The notes under the pieces: generated by a model
Databases searched by the model: none
The model's input: the letters and a program-made list of their open reading frames with translations, nothing else
Told to the model about the DNA's origin: nothing
Assembly (NCBI GenBank): GCA_022925895.1
Contig: JAKSYS010000021.1
Coordinates: 161,047 to 225,046, forward strand
Source: Fragilaria crotonensis
Lineage: Eukaryota > Bacillariophyta > Fragilariophyceae > Fragilariales > Fragilariaceae
Length of the DNA stretch: 64,000 bases
Reading direction: 5' to 3'
Translations under genes and position numbers: made by a program
In this document: positions 51,341 through 61,808 of the stretch, piece by piece
Numbering within the stretch: the first letter of the stretch is position 1
Layout: each line of letters begins with the position of its first letter

Positions 51341-52850
51341 GACGGACTGTCCAGTCGTGATTTGGCTAACCTGACTGCGCTGTGAGACTGAAACGCTGTC
51401 GACAGGTGGCGAGACTTGTAATGGAGTCGCCTGAGTGCGAAGTTCTTGGACCTCGGCCCGATTACGGCGCTGTTCATTAAATGCTGCGCGTTCCTGGCGA
51501 AGCGTTCCTTATCTTCTGGCTTGAACTTGAGATAAACGTGACGTGGGAAACTGAAAGAGGCATGGTACTCAATTTGAGACCCGTCGGTGAGTGTAATAAT
51601 GCGGCTATCGTTGCGAGTCTTCTGAATATTGCCGCGCCCACCCCGACCCGAGCCTCGTCCGCCTCTACCTCCACGACCATAGCCACCACGACTGGTGGAT
51701 TGTCCCCTCGAACCGCGACCCGCATGAATTTGGTTGATGTTGCGCCTGATACGATTCTGAGCCGCCCCCATCTGGGGCGGGTGTTTCTGATTGACCATAT
51801 TGCGAAATAACGACAGAGCTTGCTCGTACGTCATGGTCATCGGAACACGAGACAATTCTATTTCCAATTGTGCTTTTGTGGGAGTGAGGAAGTCCGCCTT
51901 TATCTTGTCAATCAACAAGCGAATCTTCATGGAGTTTGAATACACGACTCGGCCTTCTCTTTTGACATACGCATTGAACGCACGCGTCAAACGCTTTTCG
52001 AATTCGGACCACCACATATGAGGGGGCCTCTCACCAGAATAGAAGAGGGACTTGATTACCTCGTCCGCTTCGCGGATGTCAACTGCATGTATGCCGACCC
52101 CTTCATAGTGTTCCACAAGGCGTTTGAAAGCTTCGCGTCCATCATTTGGTTTGGCTAAGCCTTGAATCTTGGCTTCCGCAGTATCATTGCCGGCGACGAA
52201 GTTAACCAGGAAGGTATGTACTTGAACCGTGTCGATGGCATATGCGTCGCCGTCCAATGGGGCCATTGCGACATAATCGTCAAGGAAGTCGGCATTTTCT
52301 TCTACGACAGGTCCACCATGTTCGCGACAAATATACTTAAGTGGAACTCCATCGCGGCCGGGTATGGCACGAAGATAATTCACAAAGGTGGGTTTCCAGT
52401 CTTCCCACTTTGTTGCCTCCTTGAACTTTTCCGGTTTGGCCGCTTCTGCGAGGGTCCTGGAGTCCGTCTTGTATTTTTCATGAGTATGGTATCGGCGAAT
52501 GAGGTCAGTAACTTGGCCTATTGGGAAGGCAGAGTCACTAGGGTCACGTCGAGTCGAAGCTCATCGCGTGCCCACTGCACGAAAGCCTTGATATTCTTGC
52601 GTACGCCAGGGTTCAAGCGAATCTGACCCTGTAACACACTAAGATCAAAATATGTCTTGAAGTGTTCATCGAGCTCCTTGAATGTGATATCCTTGCAAGA
52701 AGTGAAGGTATCGTCAAAGATATCACTCGCAATACGCTGAGCTTGCGTCTGTTCCATGAACAAGACTATATTGTTTACGCCGCACGCGATCAACGCGTCG
52801 ACGACCGTGAATGCTCCATCCATCATCGTGATTCTATGAATTGGAGGCAT
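51341..52850 (-). pseudogene. Element J gag
   Basis: Starts MPPIHRITMMDGAF; contains VRKNIKAFVQWARDEL and, after a frame change near 52520, WKPTFVNYLRAIPGRDGVPL and a capsid-like middle (RAFNAYVKREGRVVYSN). The C-terminal part is an RGG box (GYGRGGRGGRGSGRGGRG, near 51655-51710), as in F, and there is no zinc knuckle. A second frame change near 51480 leads to the Ser/Gln/Thr-rich end that runs into protease. Confidence 0.88.
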
Positions 52851-53042
52851 TCAATTCGTTAGCACATATAACATTCGTACCACGGTTACGTTGTGGCCTT
52901 GCACGCATGACCGAAGTCAGGGATACATGACCGAAGTCAAGTGAGGGAACATAGTCGAAACTAATCTTCTCGTCCTCGTCGTTGCTCCGTTCCATCATGC
53001 CCTTCCTCCCTGGGCCATGGAGCGCCATTGGGTCTGATAAAC
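52851..53042 (-). promoter_or_regulatory. Element J leader and primer binding site
   Basis: The complement of the primer site, TTGGGTCTGATAAAC, is at 53028-53042 beside the 5' LTR. The rest is leader; a 64-codon frame from 53028 is out of phase with gag and is not supported. Confidence 0.75.
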
Positions 53043-53268
53043 CAAATAAATGTAGCTGTAGTAATAAAGGAGATAAAGATGAAACTTACAAAGGTACTAC
53101 TCGAAATGGTTATAAAAGAATTGTGTGTACACTATGAATCGAATTCGTATCATACATCATACATCATGCACTACTGAACGTGCAATCGTGGTTGAGCACC
53201 GGATGTCACAGATGCGAAGACGTACAGTAGACTCATGGGACAGTAGATATCCTAACGGATTTTACTTG
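53043..53268 (-). repeat. Element J 5' LTR
   Basis: 226 bp, same sequence as 46872-47097. Confidence 0.93.
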
Positions 53269-53271
53269 TTA

Positions 53272-53286
53272 TTGGGTCTGATAAAC
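53272..53286 (-). promoter_or_regulatory. Element D primer binding site
   Basis: The complement reads TTGGGTCTGATAAAC, between the J TSD and the D 5' LTR. J inserted within a few bases of it. Confidence 0.8.
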
Positions 53287-53593
53287 CGTGAAAAGTCACC
53301 TGCTGCCTCATGGTGCAGCACACTTACTACTAATTCAAATTAGACAACAAAGAGTGAGACCCGCCCGTGGGGCAGATCAGCCACAACGTTGCTATATCCC
53401 AACATGTGCCAGCACATGTTATGCTATCTATATATGACGTATACCTTTGTCTTACAGGTATTCGCCCGAACATAGCTCAAGTATACAGCACGTGCTATTG
53501 GACATTACCAACGTATGGTAATACACATACTCATGAAACATCGAGCACCAACAATGGTACAGCACTGTCCCACGGTATGGTATTAATCGTTCG
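53287..53593 (-). repeat. Element D 5' LTR
   Basis: About 307 bp. The coding strand starts CGAACGATTAATACC (compare B, CGAACGAATACGG) and ends TTTTCACG before the primer site. The outer end is set by loss of H RNase H homology; the 3' LTR lies left of the window. The expected TSD is CTGC (53594-53597). Confidence 0.65.
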
Positions 53594-54911
53594 CTGCATA
53601 TAAAGAGTAAGATTCCAGTCTGTGATCACCTGGTCACGCGATTGCCCACATGATTGGCATCAACAAAGCAATGGGTGGACACAACGTTACCACGAGGCTC
53701 AGGAGCGTCCCCTGGAATTGGTTCCGCTACGTCTCAATAAAAGTCATGCCAGTCACATTTTACAAAACGAGATTCATCAATGTCTGGGTGTTGGGGGTCA
53801 AACGCTATTGTCTGCTTTGGCTTTGCCTTCAGGAACAACCCAAAAATATGGTAAACCTGCTGTGAATGTCCTTCTCTGGGTAGCGCAAGGTGAGTAGATA
53901 ACATCGAAACTTCCATAGCGATATCAATATGGCCGAGTTCCACAGCCCACCGTAATACTCCAATCAACTCCTGAAAGTTTCGGACACCGTCAACTTTAAG
54001 TTCCGAAGTATCATCGAGCTCTGGACGATAATTGGCTTGCATCGGAGTCGTGCAGCGTGAGGGTAGCAGCCTTGCCCGGTAGCATCCAGTGCCGTTTCCA
54101 CGCTGACGATTGCCGCCTTCACATATTCTTCAGACGACATAGTCCAACATTCCACGTCTCCAATTATCTTCTGCTCCAGTTGGGCACCAAGATAGTGCTC
54201 CGGCTTCTCAATTTTGTTGTCTTTCAACCTGAACGCCGCTTGTATACCTTCCATTGTCGCTCTGGGATCATGGGATATACACAATATATCATCGACATAC
54301 ACGAGCGTCACTTCATAGTTTTCAAAACCGTCAGGTTTTGTCGCTGGTTGAATCCACACATCGGGGTCCGCCTTAGTTGGTTTGTAATCAAGTTTGTAAA
54401 GGGTCTCTGCCAAGTGTGCTCGAAAGGCTGCTCCGCTTGACTTCAACCCGTACAACGCTTTCCGAATGATCATTATGCTTCCAGCTTCGGATCCAAATTC
54501 TGGTCCTGCGATAACATTAACCTTCTCGCGACAATTCGCAGTCAAATACGTATTTTGTGTATTGCACACTAGAATCTCAAGGTCGTTCAGCAAAGCAAGC
54601 AACAGAGCAATTCTTACCGATTCCCGTGACACGACCGACGAATACGTCAGTGCCGCGGGTGTTTCTGTTTCACTTCCATTCGCAACAAGCCTCGCTTTTC
54701 TCTTGAAGTTCTCACTCATCTTAATGTTGAATATAAAATGGCACTTCATTCTTTGAAATGACGGTGGAACACGCCGGTCGCACATTCTTCATCTCCTTAC
54801 AAATGGCCTCCCACCATGGATTATCACCATTTTCCCTGTCAACCGCGAGTGCCTCCTTGACAGACTTCGGGATACGGATACCAAACTTGTGAGTTCGCTG
54901 CCAGTACATCC
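53594..54911 (-). pseudogene. Element H RT and RNase H (B/D type)
   Basis: Begins at YWQRTHKFGIRIPKSVKEAL, then NPWWEAICKEMKNVRP, HFIFNIKMSENFKRKAR, ALYGLKSSGAAFRAHLAETL, LVYVDDILCIS and LGAQLEQKIIGD. A frame change near 54060 precedes the region encoding LIGVLRWAVELGHID. RNase H starts CFVDANHVGNRVTR, then TGA where R is expected (RRSQTG in B), then SQTGILLFI up to the D insertion. Confidence 0.87.
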
Positions 54912-55599
54912 TGCACGTTCGTTCGGGGTCAGTGCCCAGACTGTACTTCGCATAATCGGCCTTGCGGACTTTGGCAACAGGAACACAGCATCCCCGCCGC
55001 CATAGTCCTCAGCTGGTCCAAGCCAGCATGCCAATTTTCGCTCGTTGTCATTGTCTAGGAAGGCCACGACCTCGTACCATCCATGTATGACGTAGAGTGA
55101 AATGTCTGGGGTCCACCCGTGCACTTGCTCAAAAGCGCATCTCCCGTGCAGGTCTGGATGCGTCCCCGCGATGAAGGACCTTATATTGGTGCATAGATTC
55201 ACCAAATAATTCCAGAGCCTTCGCGGAGACTTCGTCTTGTCTTGGAATCGTCGTATCATTCGTTTTAACTCTCGGATGTCGATCTCTGCTTTGTTCTGGA
55301 ACGGTGAGTACGGCTCGGTGTACTTCGGCTCAATGGAATACTTCCTGATCCATTTCTTCCATTCGCCCCACCCTTCCATTGTCGCATCGTTGTCGCAAAG
55401 CAGTGTCTCTGGTATACCGACCTTCTTGACGAAATCATCCAATGCATAAATCGATTCATTCTTCCGTTCCATCCGGTATGCCTTCAAAAGCCGCGCCCGT
55501 TTCCAATTATGTGGGCGTATCACAGCGAATCAACCGACTTCGTCTTTGGCTCCATGATGTCAGCGTAAAACATCCCTTCAGTCTCGGTATTGCAGATGC
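54912..55599 (-). pseudogene. Element H integrase (E/G type)
   Basis: DDE integrase: YADIM-type start near 55570, YRMERKNESIYALDDFVKK, LLCDNDATMEGWGEW, NKAEIDIRELKRMIRR, WNYLVNLCTNIRSFI, HGWYEVVAFLDNDNER and CWLGPAEDYGGGDAVF. The sequence stops at WALTPNERA and jumps to RT of another type. Confidence 0.87.
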
Positions 55600-56733
55600 G
55601 TCATCTGAGTTTTGAACCGCCGCGTTGCCGGATTAGGGATTGACCTGACACCTTTCTGGGTCGTCACTTTCAATGACGTCCTTGCTGTCTTGATCCCAAC
55701 CATCCATCGCCGTGCTACGTTCTCTGGGGTCACATCGGAAGTTCCGTCCCCTGTTCTTATTGAATAAAACCTACCGTTACTACTGGAAATCCATCATTGT
55801 GGGGCAGCATGGCATTAGTGATTAGGATAGAACAAAATTATAAACTAAGTCCGGAGAAACCCCACTTGGTCTGGCGTAGCCCAATATGACGCAGACACAG
55901 TAGAATTCGTTCATTATTGCCGCAACAGTCGTCACCTCCTCCGAGTTTTGCTCCACCGCTGCCAAGGCCACAACCCTTCTCGGATTGGATCGATATGATC
56001 TATGGCGTTGAATTCTGTTGGCTATCTGCATCTCGAAGGAAATTGTGTTGCAGCCAGAACTTGTAAACAACACTTGATTTTATGTTTGGCTGTCTTCGAA
56101 GGTAGAACCTTCATGCACCGAGCTTGCAATGTAGAGATCATTCGTTCGTCGTCGGGTATCTTCCTCCTCCGCAAGCGAGAGGGCGAAGGTACTGGGAATC
56201 CATTCGATGTCGGAAGTGATTTCGACGTGTAAGCTCGTATCGTCAAGTTCGTCTTGAGTAGGGGGTCGCGTATCAAAACAAGCGACGACACCTTTGAGTA
56301 AACGGTATCGTCAGAGAGGCAGATGGGACATGAATGCCAAAAATCGAATCCTGTGCATGTTGTCGATGGCGTTCGTCGATAAGCACATCATTATCACGGA
56401 GTTGATTGGGGGAAGGAGCGAAAATGAAAGCGAGTCGCCGAGATAAAGAGCTTCGTTTATGATTAACACATACGTAGTAGCTGAAGTCGTGCAATCGTAG
56501 GCTGTCGCAACTGTCGCAATAGGTCCCTGTTTTGAGGGGTAGTCGGGAGAGTAAGCCTCAACCTCTGCCGTACTTCCGGTGTATTCTAAAATAACGCAAT
56601 TACTGCCGGCCACGCAGGTGTCGGCGTGAGAATCCATCTCGCACCGGCCCATTCGATGGCCATCTCCTCGTATTGCATCGTAATTTACAGAATACACAGA
56701 CCGCGAAACCATAGCGACGGTGGACGCTATGAG
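55600..56733 (-). pseudogene. Element H protease and pre-integrase region
   Basis: In frame with the upstream UGA: MVSRSVYSVNYD, then the protease core CEMDSHADTCVAGSN near 56620-56660. Later motifs (NEALYLGDSLSFSLL, NQLRDNDV) are spread over several frames with indels near 56380, 56290 and 56020. The pre-integrase VTPENVARRWMVG is readable near 55700-55740. Confidence 0.83.
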
Positions 56734-57306
56734 TCATTCCTTCTTCTGCTTCTTGTGTGTGCACCCAAAAACTCTTTGCGGGCCGCGTCGTCTGCACTCG
56801 ACTCAGCTTCATCGCTATCCTTCTTGTCTCCTCCTTTCTTCTTCATCTCATTCTTGAGCTCGTCCTTTATCTGTTTCTTCAGCGCTGTCACCGACCTCTT
56901 GCCTTTTTTGCTCCACTCCTTGAGTTGGTCTTTCTGGTCTTGACTCAAAAGGCGGAAGATTCTCGGCGGATACCATTTGTTTTCTAGTTTAAATCCTTTT
57001 GGTAATTTATCTCCTTTTGTTTTCTTGTCCGACTTGTTGCTGCTCTTGACACCTGAAATGTTTCGTTCCTTACTTTTTTCAAGGGTTGCCCTGTTTTTGA
57101 CGGTAGTTGAAATGTACTGTTGGCATGTTTGGAAGTCCTTTAACATGCTTGGGTCGCCCAGTACCACTGACACTGCCGATTCCAACTTGGGATCTGTTAT
57201 GCCCTTCAAGAAATCTGCAACTTCCTTTGATTCAGGAATTGCCTCGGTTGGGTCGCAGTCAAGAATCTCGTTGTGAGCGGTCTGATGGGCGTTGATGTAA
57301 TCCTGG
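56734..57306 (-). pseudogene. Element H gag C-terminal part
   Basis: NAHQTAHNEILDCDP from the G insertion, then GITDPKLESAVSVVLGD, KERNISGVKS, GFKLENKWYPPRIFRLLSQDQ and a Lys/Glu-rich tail. One indel near 56755 changes frame; in the corrected frame it ends HKKQKKE-TGA at 56734-56736, with Pol following in the same frame. Uncorrected it runs to TAG at 56727. No zinc knuckle. Confidence 0.86.
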
Positions 57307-57521
57307 TGTTAATCCTACAAGTAGATCATCCTTGCAGGAAAGCATGTCTTGATTCAGTTATGAATTATCTAAAACATAGAAAAGTGAGCATTACCTTGTT
57401 CAGTCATCCTTCAATCCCGAGTCGTACTGTGCAGATGTAGTACCGTATAATGGTACTTGATACTTGATACATGATTCATAGCATCCTGAATGATACAGTA
57501 CCGTAGCTTGTAATATCAACA
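57307..57521 (-). repeat. Element G 3' LTR
   Basis: 215 bp; the coding strand starts TGTTGATATTACAAGC and ends GGATTAACA (TG..CA). The polypurine tract GTCGCGGGGAC lies just outside at 57522-57532. Confidence 0.93.
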
Positions 57522-57532
57522 GTCCCCGCGAC

Positions 57533-57704
57533 TCTGAATTAAGTTCCTGAATCAGAGGCGAATCACACTTCCTGAACCGATCGACAGAGGCCCCGGCTAC
57601 GTCGTTAACATATATAACCCTGCGACGGTCACCTACTGTTTTCGATGGACAGTTACCATTATATCGCGACTACCCAATTCGTGTCCCCGGGTGTTGGTCG
57701 TCGA
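57533..57704 (-). other. Element G 3' untranslated region
   Basis: No gene. Shares ACTGTCCAT, AACAGTAG and GGGCCTCTGTC pieces with the E 3' region, so the two are related families. Confidence 0.6.
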
Positions 57705-58478
57705 TTACCAGAGTATGTTATGCAACAACTCCTTCATCTTCGGTCCTGGCATTAACTTTGTCAAGATATCTGCCAAGTTCGTCTGTGTGTTTTCTTTTGC
57801 CACCCTGATGGTCCCGGCAGCAATCGCTTCGCGTACGCGGTGAAAGTTAATTGCAGCGTGCTTCTTCTTGAGTGTCGATTCAGGTCGGGAATTAGTCACA
57901 ACTGCCGAATTATCACAAAACACGGAGCATTCCTCGGTTAGCGGAACACCCATCATCCGCAGTTTGTAACGTAGTCCCTCTATCATCTCAATCGATAGTC
58001 GCATTGCAAGTAACTCTGAACCATACGTAGACGCCTCGACCGTATTCTGCCTCTTGGAAAACCAAAGTATCGGCGCTCGATTAACGAATATTAAGATCCC
58101 TGAATGTGACCTCCTTGTCTCTCACCCTGCGTGGTCAGCATCCACGAAACATGACATTGTGACATCCTTTCCACGTGGCGTCGGCATGTTTTCGGGTATT
58201 GCTTCGGCTGCGTCGGGGTAGAACTCGGACCAGTCACATTTGACGAATCGCTCACCTCGGAATGTCGGGATCGTATCGTCGAACACCATTGTCGATCTCG
58301 GATGATGCTTTAAGTATGCAAAAATATGGAAGACTTGTTCTAAATGTCCTTGTCGTGCCGATACCAAGTACCGCGACATTAACGACACCGGCATCAAAAC
58401 ATCAATCCTCCCAATTTCGCAAATCCATCTGAGGACGCCAATCAAACCTTGATAGTAGTTCAATTGTTTGCTCCCCAA
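57705..58478 (-). pseudogene. Element G RNase H
   Basis: LNYYQGLIGVLRWICEIGRIDVLM, RFVKCDWSEFYPDAAEAIP, SCFVDADHAG, then a frame change near 58110 and RLSIEMIEGLRYKLRMMG, FCDNSAVVTNS and NLADILTKLMPGPKM, ending LLHNILW-TAA. Confidence 0.9.
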
Positions 58479-60100
58479 CCCGCTGAAAGGTCTAACTCAG
58501 GCCGGTATCCACTTGCCAGCGGAGTCTTTGCATTTGGCAACAGTCTGAGATCGGCATCTTCAAGTTCCTTTTCCAGGTCGGCGATCGCCTTCTTCACGTA
58601 TGAAGTTGACTCGAACGCCCACGCACCTTATCGGGCTCGTCAGAATCTGGGATACGGAATTTCTTTATGTCAACGCCCAAATAAGTATCTGGTTCTTTAA
58701 TGCTCCGGGCTTCAAGGTAAAACGCTGTCCCAGGGCATCCATAAAGCCCTCGGATCTATTCCTTGAAAATCAAGTCGTCCACGTACGATATGACGTACTC
58801 GTAGACTTTGTCCCCGTTCGGTTTGACCGCCGCTTTCATCCACAGATCAGGGTCAGCTTTCGACGACGAAGCCCAGTTCCTTAAATTCTTAGCCAAGTAG
58901 TCGCGAAACGATCTTCCGCTCGATCTTAAGCCATAGAGAGCTTTCGCGATTATAGCTCTTTACCATTGTACTCAGGTCCTAATTGATCAGTAAACTTAGT
59001 CCACACCTTTTCCTTATTCGGTGCCGCCAGGTAAGCATTTTGAATATCACACGACAAGAGGTCTAAATCGTTGAGAGCGCCAAGAGGAAGAAGAGTCTCA
59101 CCGCATCTCTGCTCACGACAGACGCAAACGTTTGTTCCTTCGTTGCCTCGGTCATATTGCCTCGCGCTACCAATCTGGCCTTTCTAGTAAGGTCCATTTT
59201 GATGTCGAAGACAAAATATGTATCAACGAACTCGTACCCAGGTGGAACTTTTGTGTCGTCGTCTTCGATAAACTCGAATGCAGGAAAACGTTCCGAATCT
59301 CTTTTTCGATCGCCTTCGTCCAGAAATCCGTTCCCGTTCTCTTGTCGATCGCTAACGCATGGGCGACACTTTTCGGGAGTTCTAATCCGTATTTGTGAAA
59401 CCGACCAATATTTCGACTTGACCTTTTTAGAATCCTTTCTCGTTTCTTGAGTACAAATGGAACCCACCATCGGAACGCTGGTTCGTTTGACAGGTTGTTT
59501 GTAACGGCGTAGTCGGCAACTTGAACTGGGTAAGAGTCCTTTAAATCTGCCAGCGGTACCCAAGTACTGGAACCGTCTTTCCATTCGACTAATAGGCGCC
59601 AGCCCTTTGTCGTTCTCTTTGGTTTCGGTCCAGTCTTGGTAGAGTAGTACGCCTCGTCCTCTCGTAGCGCACTATGACTCTTTCGTGGTCAACGATCTCC
59701 TGCATCACTTGCAAGCGTCGACCATCGTCATCTATTTGCGAGTATAAACACTCAGCAATTAGATTCGCAGTGTATGTCTCCTCCGTCCCGTCCTCGAAAC
59801 ACACAAGGTATTCGCGGGAATCCAATAAAGGATTTGGGTTTGACGATCCAATTGGCTTTCCGTCATGATCTCTTTTCGGCTTTTCACGGTGCCGCGAAGG
59901 ATATCTCCGCCGCGGTCGGTTACTATCTCAGCAGTTAAGTACTGATCAAAAGCCTCCGGGGTATAATCATCAGCGTCGGAGCGTCGGAATTCTCCTCCGT
60001 CCTCCGTTGCGTCATTCAAGTCCCGAAGATGTCAACCAGGGAAACTGATTTTCACCAAGCTCTTCCGCCACCTCCTCGTTTGTCCGCTTATCCCTATCTT
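58479..60100 (-). pseudogene. Element G linker, chromodomain-like segment and RT
   Basis: Linker DADDYTPEAFDQYLTAEIV, then LDSREYLVCFEDGTEETY, a chromodomain-like WRLLVEWKDGSSTWVPL-type segment (about 59520-59610), FRWWVPFVLKKRERI and RT with YFVFDIKMDLTRKARLVARG, FASVVSRDAVRLFFLL and YVDDL near 58775. At least six frame changes; not translatable as it stands. Confidence 0.85.
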
Positions 60101-60839
60101 CTCTTCTATCGATTCCAACAATTCCGCGATCTCCTCCTTCGATCTGCACGTTCATCAGGTGTTAGGGCCCAGAACGTGCTCCTCACGATGGCTTTGCCGA
60201 CTTCGGTAACAGGAACGCTGCGTCCCGCCACCATAATCTTCTGCTGGCCCTAACCAGCATGCCAACTTCCGCTCGTTGTCATTGTCGAGGTAAGAAATAA
60301 CTTCGTACCAACCATGCATAACGTAGAGCGAAATATCTGGTGTCCACCCATGGACCTGTTCGAAGGCAGAGCGTCCTTGTAGATCCGGATGTGTCCCCAA
60401 CGAAGGATCTGATCCTTGCGCAAAGGTTGACGAGATAATTCCAGAGTCTTCTTGGTGATCGCGTCTTGTCTTGGAATCTTCGGATCATCCTCTTCAACTC
60501 TCTGATGTCCAATTCAGCCTTGTTCTGAAACGGTGAATAGGGTTCCGTGTACTTCGGATCAATTGAATACTTCCGGATCCTCTTCTTCCACTCGCCCCAT
60601 CCTTCCATTGTGGCGTCGTTATCGCACAAAATACTTCTGGAATTCCCACTTTCTTGACAAAATCATCTAGCGCATAGATTGACTCGTTCTTACGCTCCAT
60701 CGGGTAAGCCTTCGTGTATCCCCGGCCATTCCCAATAATGTGAGCATATCGTTGCGAATCAATTGATTTGATCTTCGGTTCCATTATGTCGGCGTAAAAC
60801 ATCCCCTCAACCTTGGATAGCGCAGATGTGCCATCTGAG
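60101..60839 (-). pseudogene. Element G integrase
   Basis: MFYADIMEPKIKSIDSQRYA, YPMERKNESIYALDDFVKKVG, then MCDNDATMEGWGEW in another frame, NKAELDIRELKRMIRR, WNYLVNLCARIRSF and HGWYEVISYLDNDNERK, ACWLGPAEDYGG. Three catalytic residues are present but spread over three frames. Confidence 0.87.
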
Positions 60840-61805
60840 TTTTAAAACGTCGCGTCGCTGGATTCGGTATCGACCGGATTCCTTGTTGGGTGGTCACCTT
60901 CATTCTTTGCCGTCTCTAATCCAACCATCCAGCGTCGTGCCACATTTTCTGGGGTTACATCGGAAGTCACATCTCCAGTTCGTATCGCCGCAATGCCAAT
61001 CTCCTCCGAGCTCGCATCCGCTGTCGTCGTCAAGTGCTGCGACCCTTCGCAGTATCGGGTCGGTCTGATTCAGCAGATTTACTTCGTTTGCGATTTGCAT
61101 TTCGAAGGGAACTGGCTCGCTGCAAGAACCTGCATGCAACTCTTGATCTTCTGTTTCGTTGCCTTGGAGTGTAGGACCTTCAAGCGCCTTGCTCGCAAGT
61201 TCGTAATCTCCTCTTCGTCTTCGGAGTCCAACACATCCTCCTCCGCGAGCGAGAGCGCGAAGGTGTGGGAATCCACTCAACGTCGGAGGTGAGTTCGACA
61301 TGCAGGGCAGTATTATCAAGCTCGTCTTGGGTTGGGGTCTCGAATCAAAGCCGGCAACAACTCCTTCGAGGGTAAAAGGGATTCGTAGGGGTTCGGACGG
61401 AACGAGAATACCGAATATCGAGTCAGGTGCATGTTGCCTGTGTCGTTCGTCGACGTGGACATCGTTGTCCCGGAGCTGGTTAGGGGAAAGTAACGAAAAT
61501 GGTAAGGAGTCTCCGAAGTAAAGAGCTTCGTTAATGATTATCACATACGTGGCCCCGGAAGTCGGACAATCGTAGGCCGTTGCAACCGTTGCGATAGGAA
61601 TCTGCTTCGACGGGTAATCAGGCGAATAAGCCTCGACCTCAGCTGATCTCCCGGTATACTCGAGAACCACGCAATTACTTCCTGCCACGCATGTGTCGGC
61701 GTGAGAGTCCATCTCGCACCGACCCGAACGATGACACTCTCCGTGTATTGCATTGTAATCCACTGAGTATACCTCCCGCGAAACCATCGCAACGGTTCTG
61801 CATTG
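60840..61805 (-). pseudogene. Element G protease and pre-integrase region
   Basis: Open in the gag frame after the UGA: MVSREVYSVDYNAIHGE, protease core CEMDSHADTCVAGSN near 61690-61730, AYDCPTSGATYVIIINEALYFG and LLSPNQLRDNDV. Frame changes near 61330 and 61270; pre-integrase VTPENVARRWMVGLETAKNE at about 60890-60960. Confidence 0.88.
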
Positions 61806-61808
61806 TCA
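61806..61808 (-). promoter_or_regulatory. In-frame UGA between gag and pol of G (candidate readthrough stop)
   Basis: The codons read GCC TGA CAA, then the same frame continues to ATG at 61787 and protease. Confidence 0.63.

Larger units (their letters stand above)
46872..53268 (-). mobile_element. Element J: full-length lineage-1 copia, TSD TTAT
   Basis: 226-bp LTRs at 46872-47097 and 53043-53268 look identical; TTAT at 46868-46871 and 53269-53272. It is inserted at the primer site of D. All domains are present, with about seven frame changes. Identical LTRs with a broken coding region imply either insertion of an already defective copy or base-call errors. Confidence 0.94.
16872..53593 (-). 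mobile_element. Element D: lineage-1 copia split by K, L and J
   Basis: D occupies 16872-20637, 46271-46871 and 53269-53593. Its Gag gene is cut by L (TSD TAAAG at 20633-20637 and 46271-46275), its leader by J (TSD TTAT) and its RT by K. The 5' LTR is 53287-53593; the 3' RT, RNase H and 3' LTR must lie left of the window. It is closest to B. Beyond its LTR the H RNase H frame continues, so D is inserted in H. Confidence 0.82.

Noticed and set aside
53125-53343. Short plus-strand frame in the J LTR (also 46954-47226)
   Set aside because: Antisense to the element, identical only because both LTRs are; no domain.
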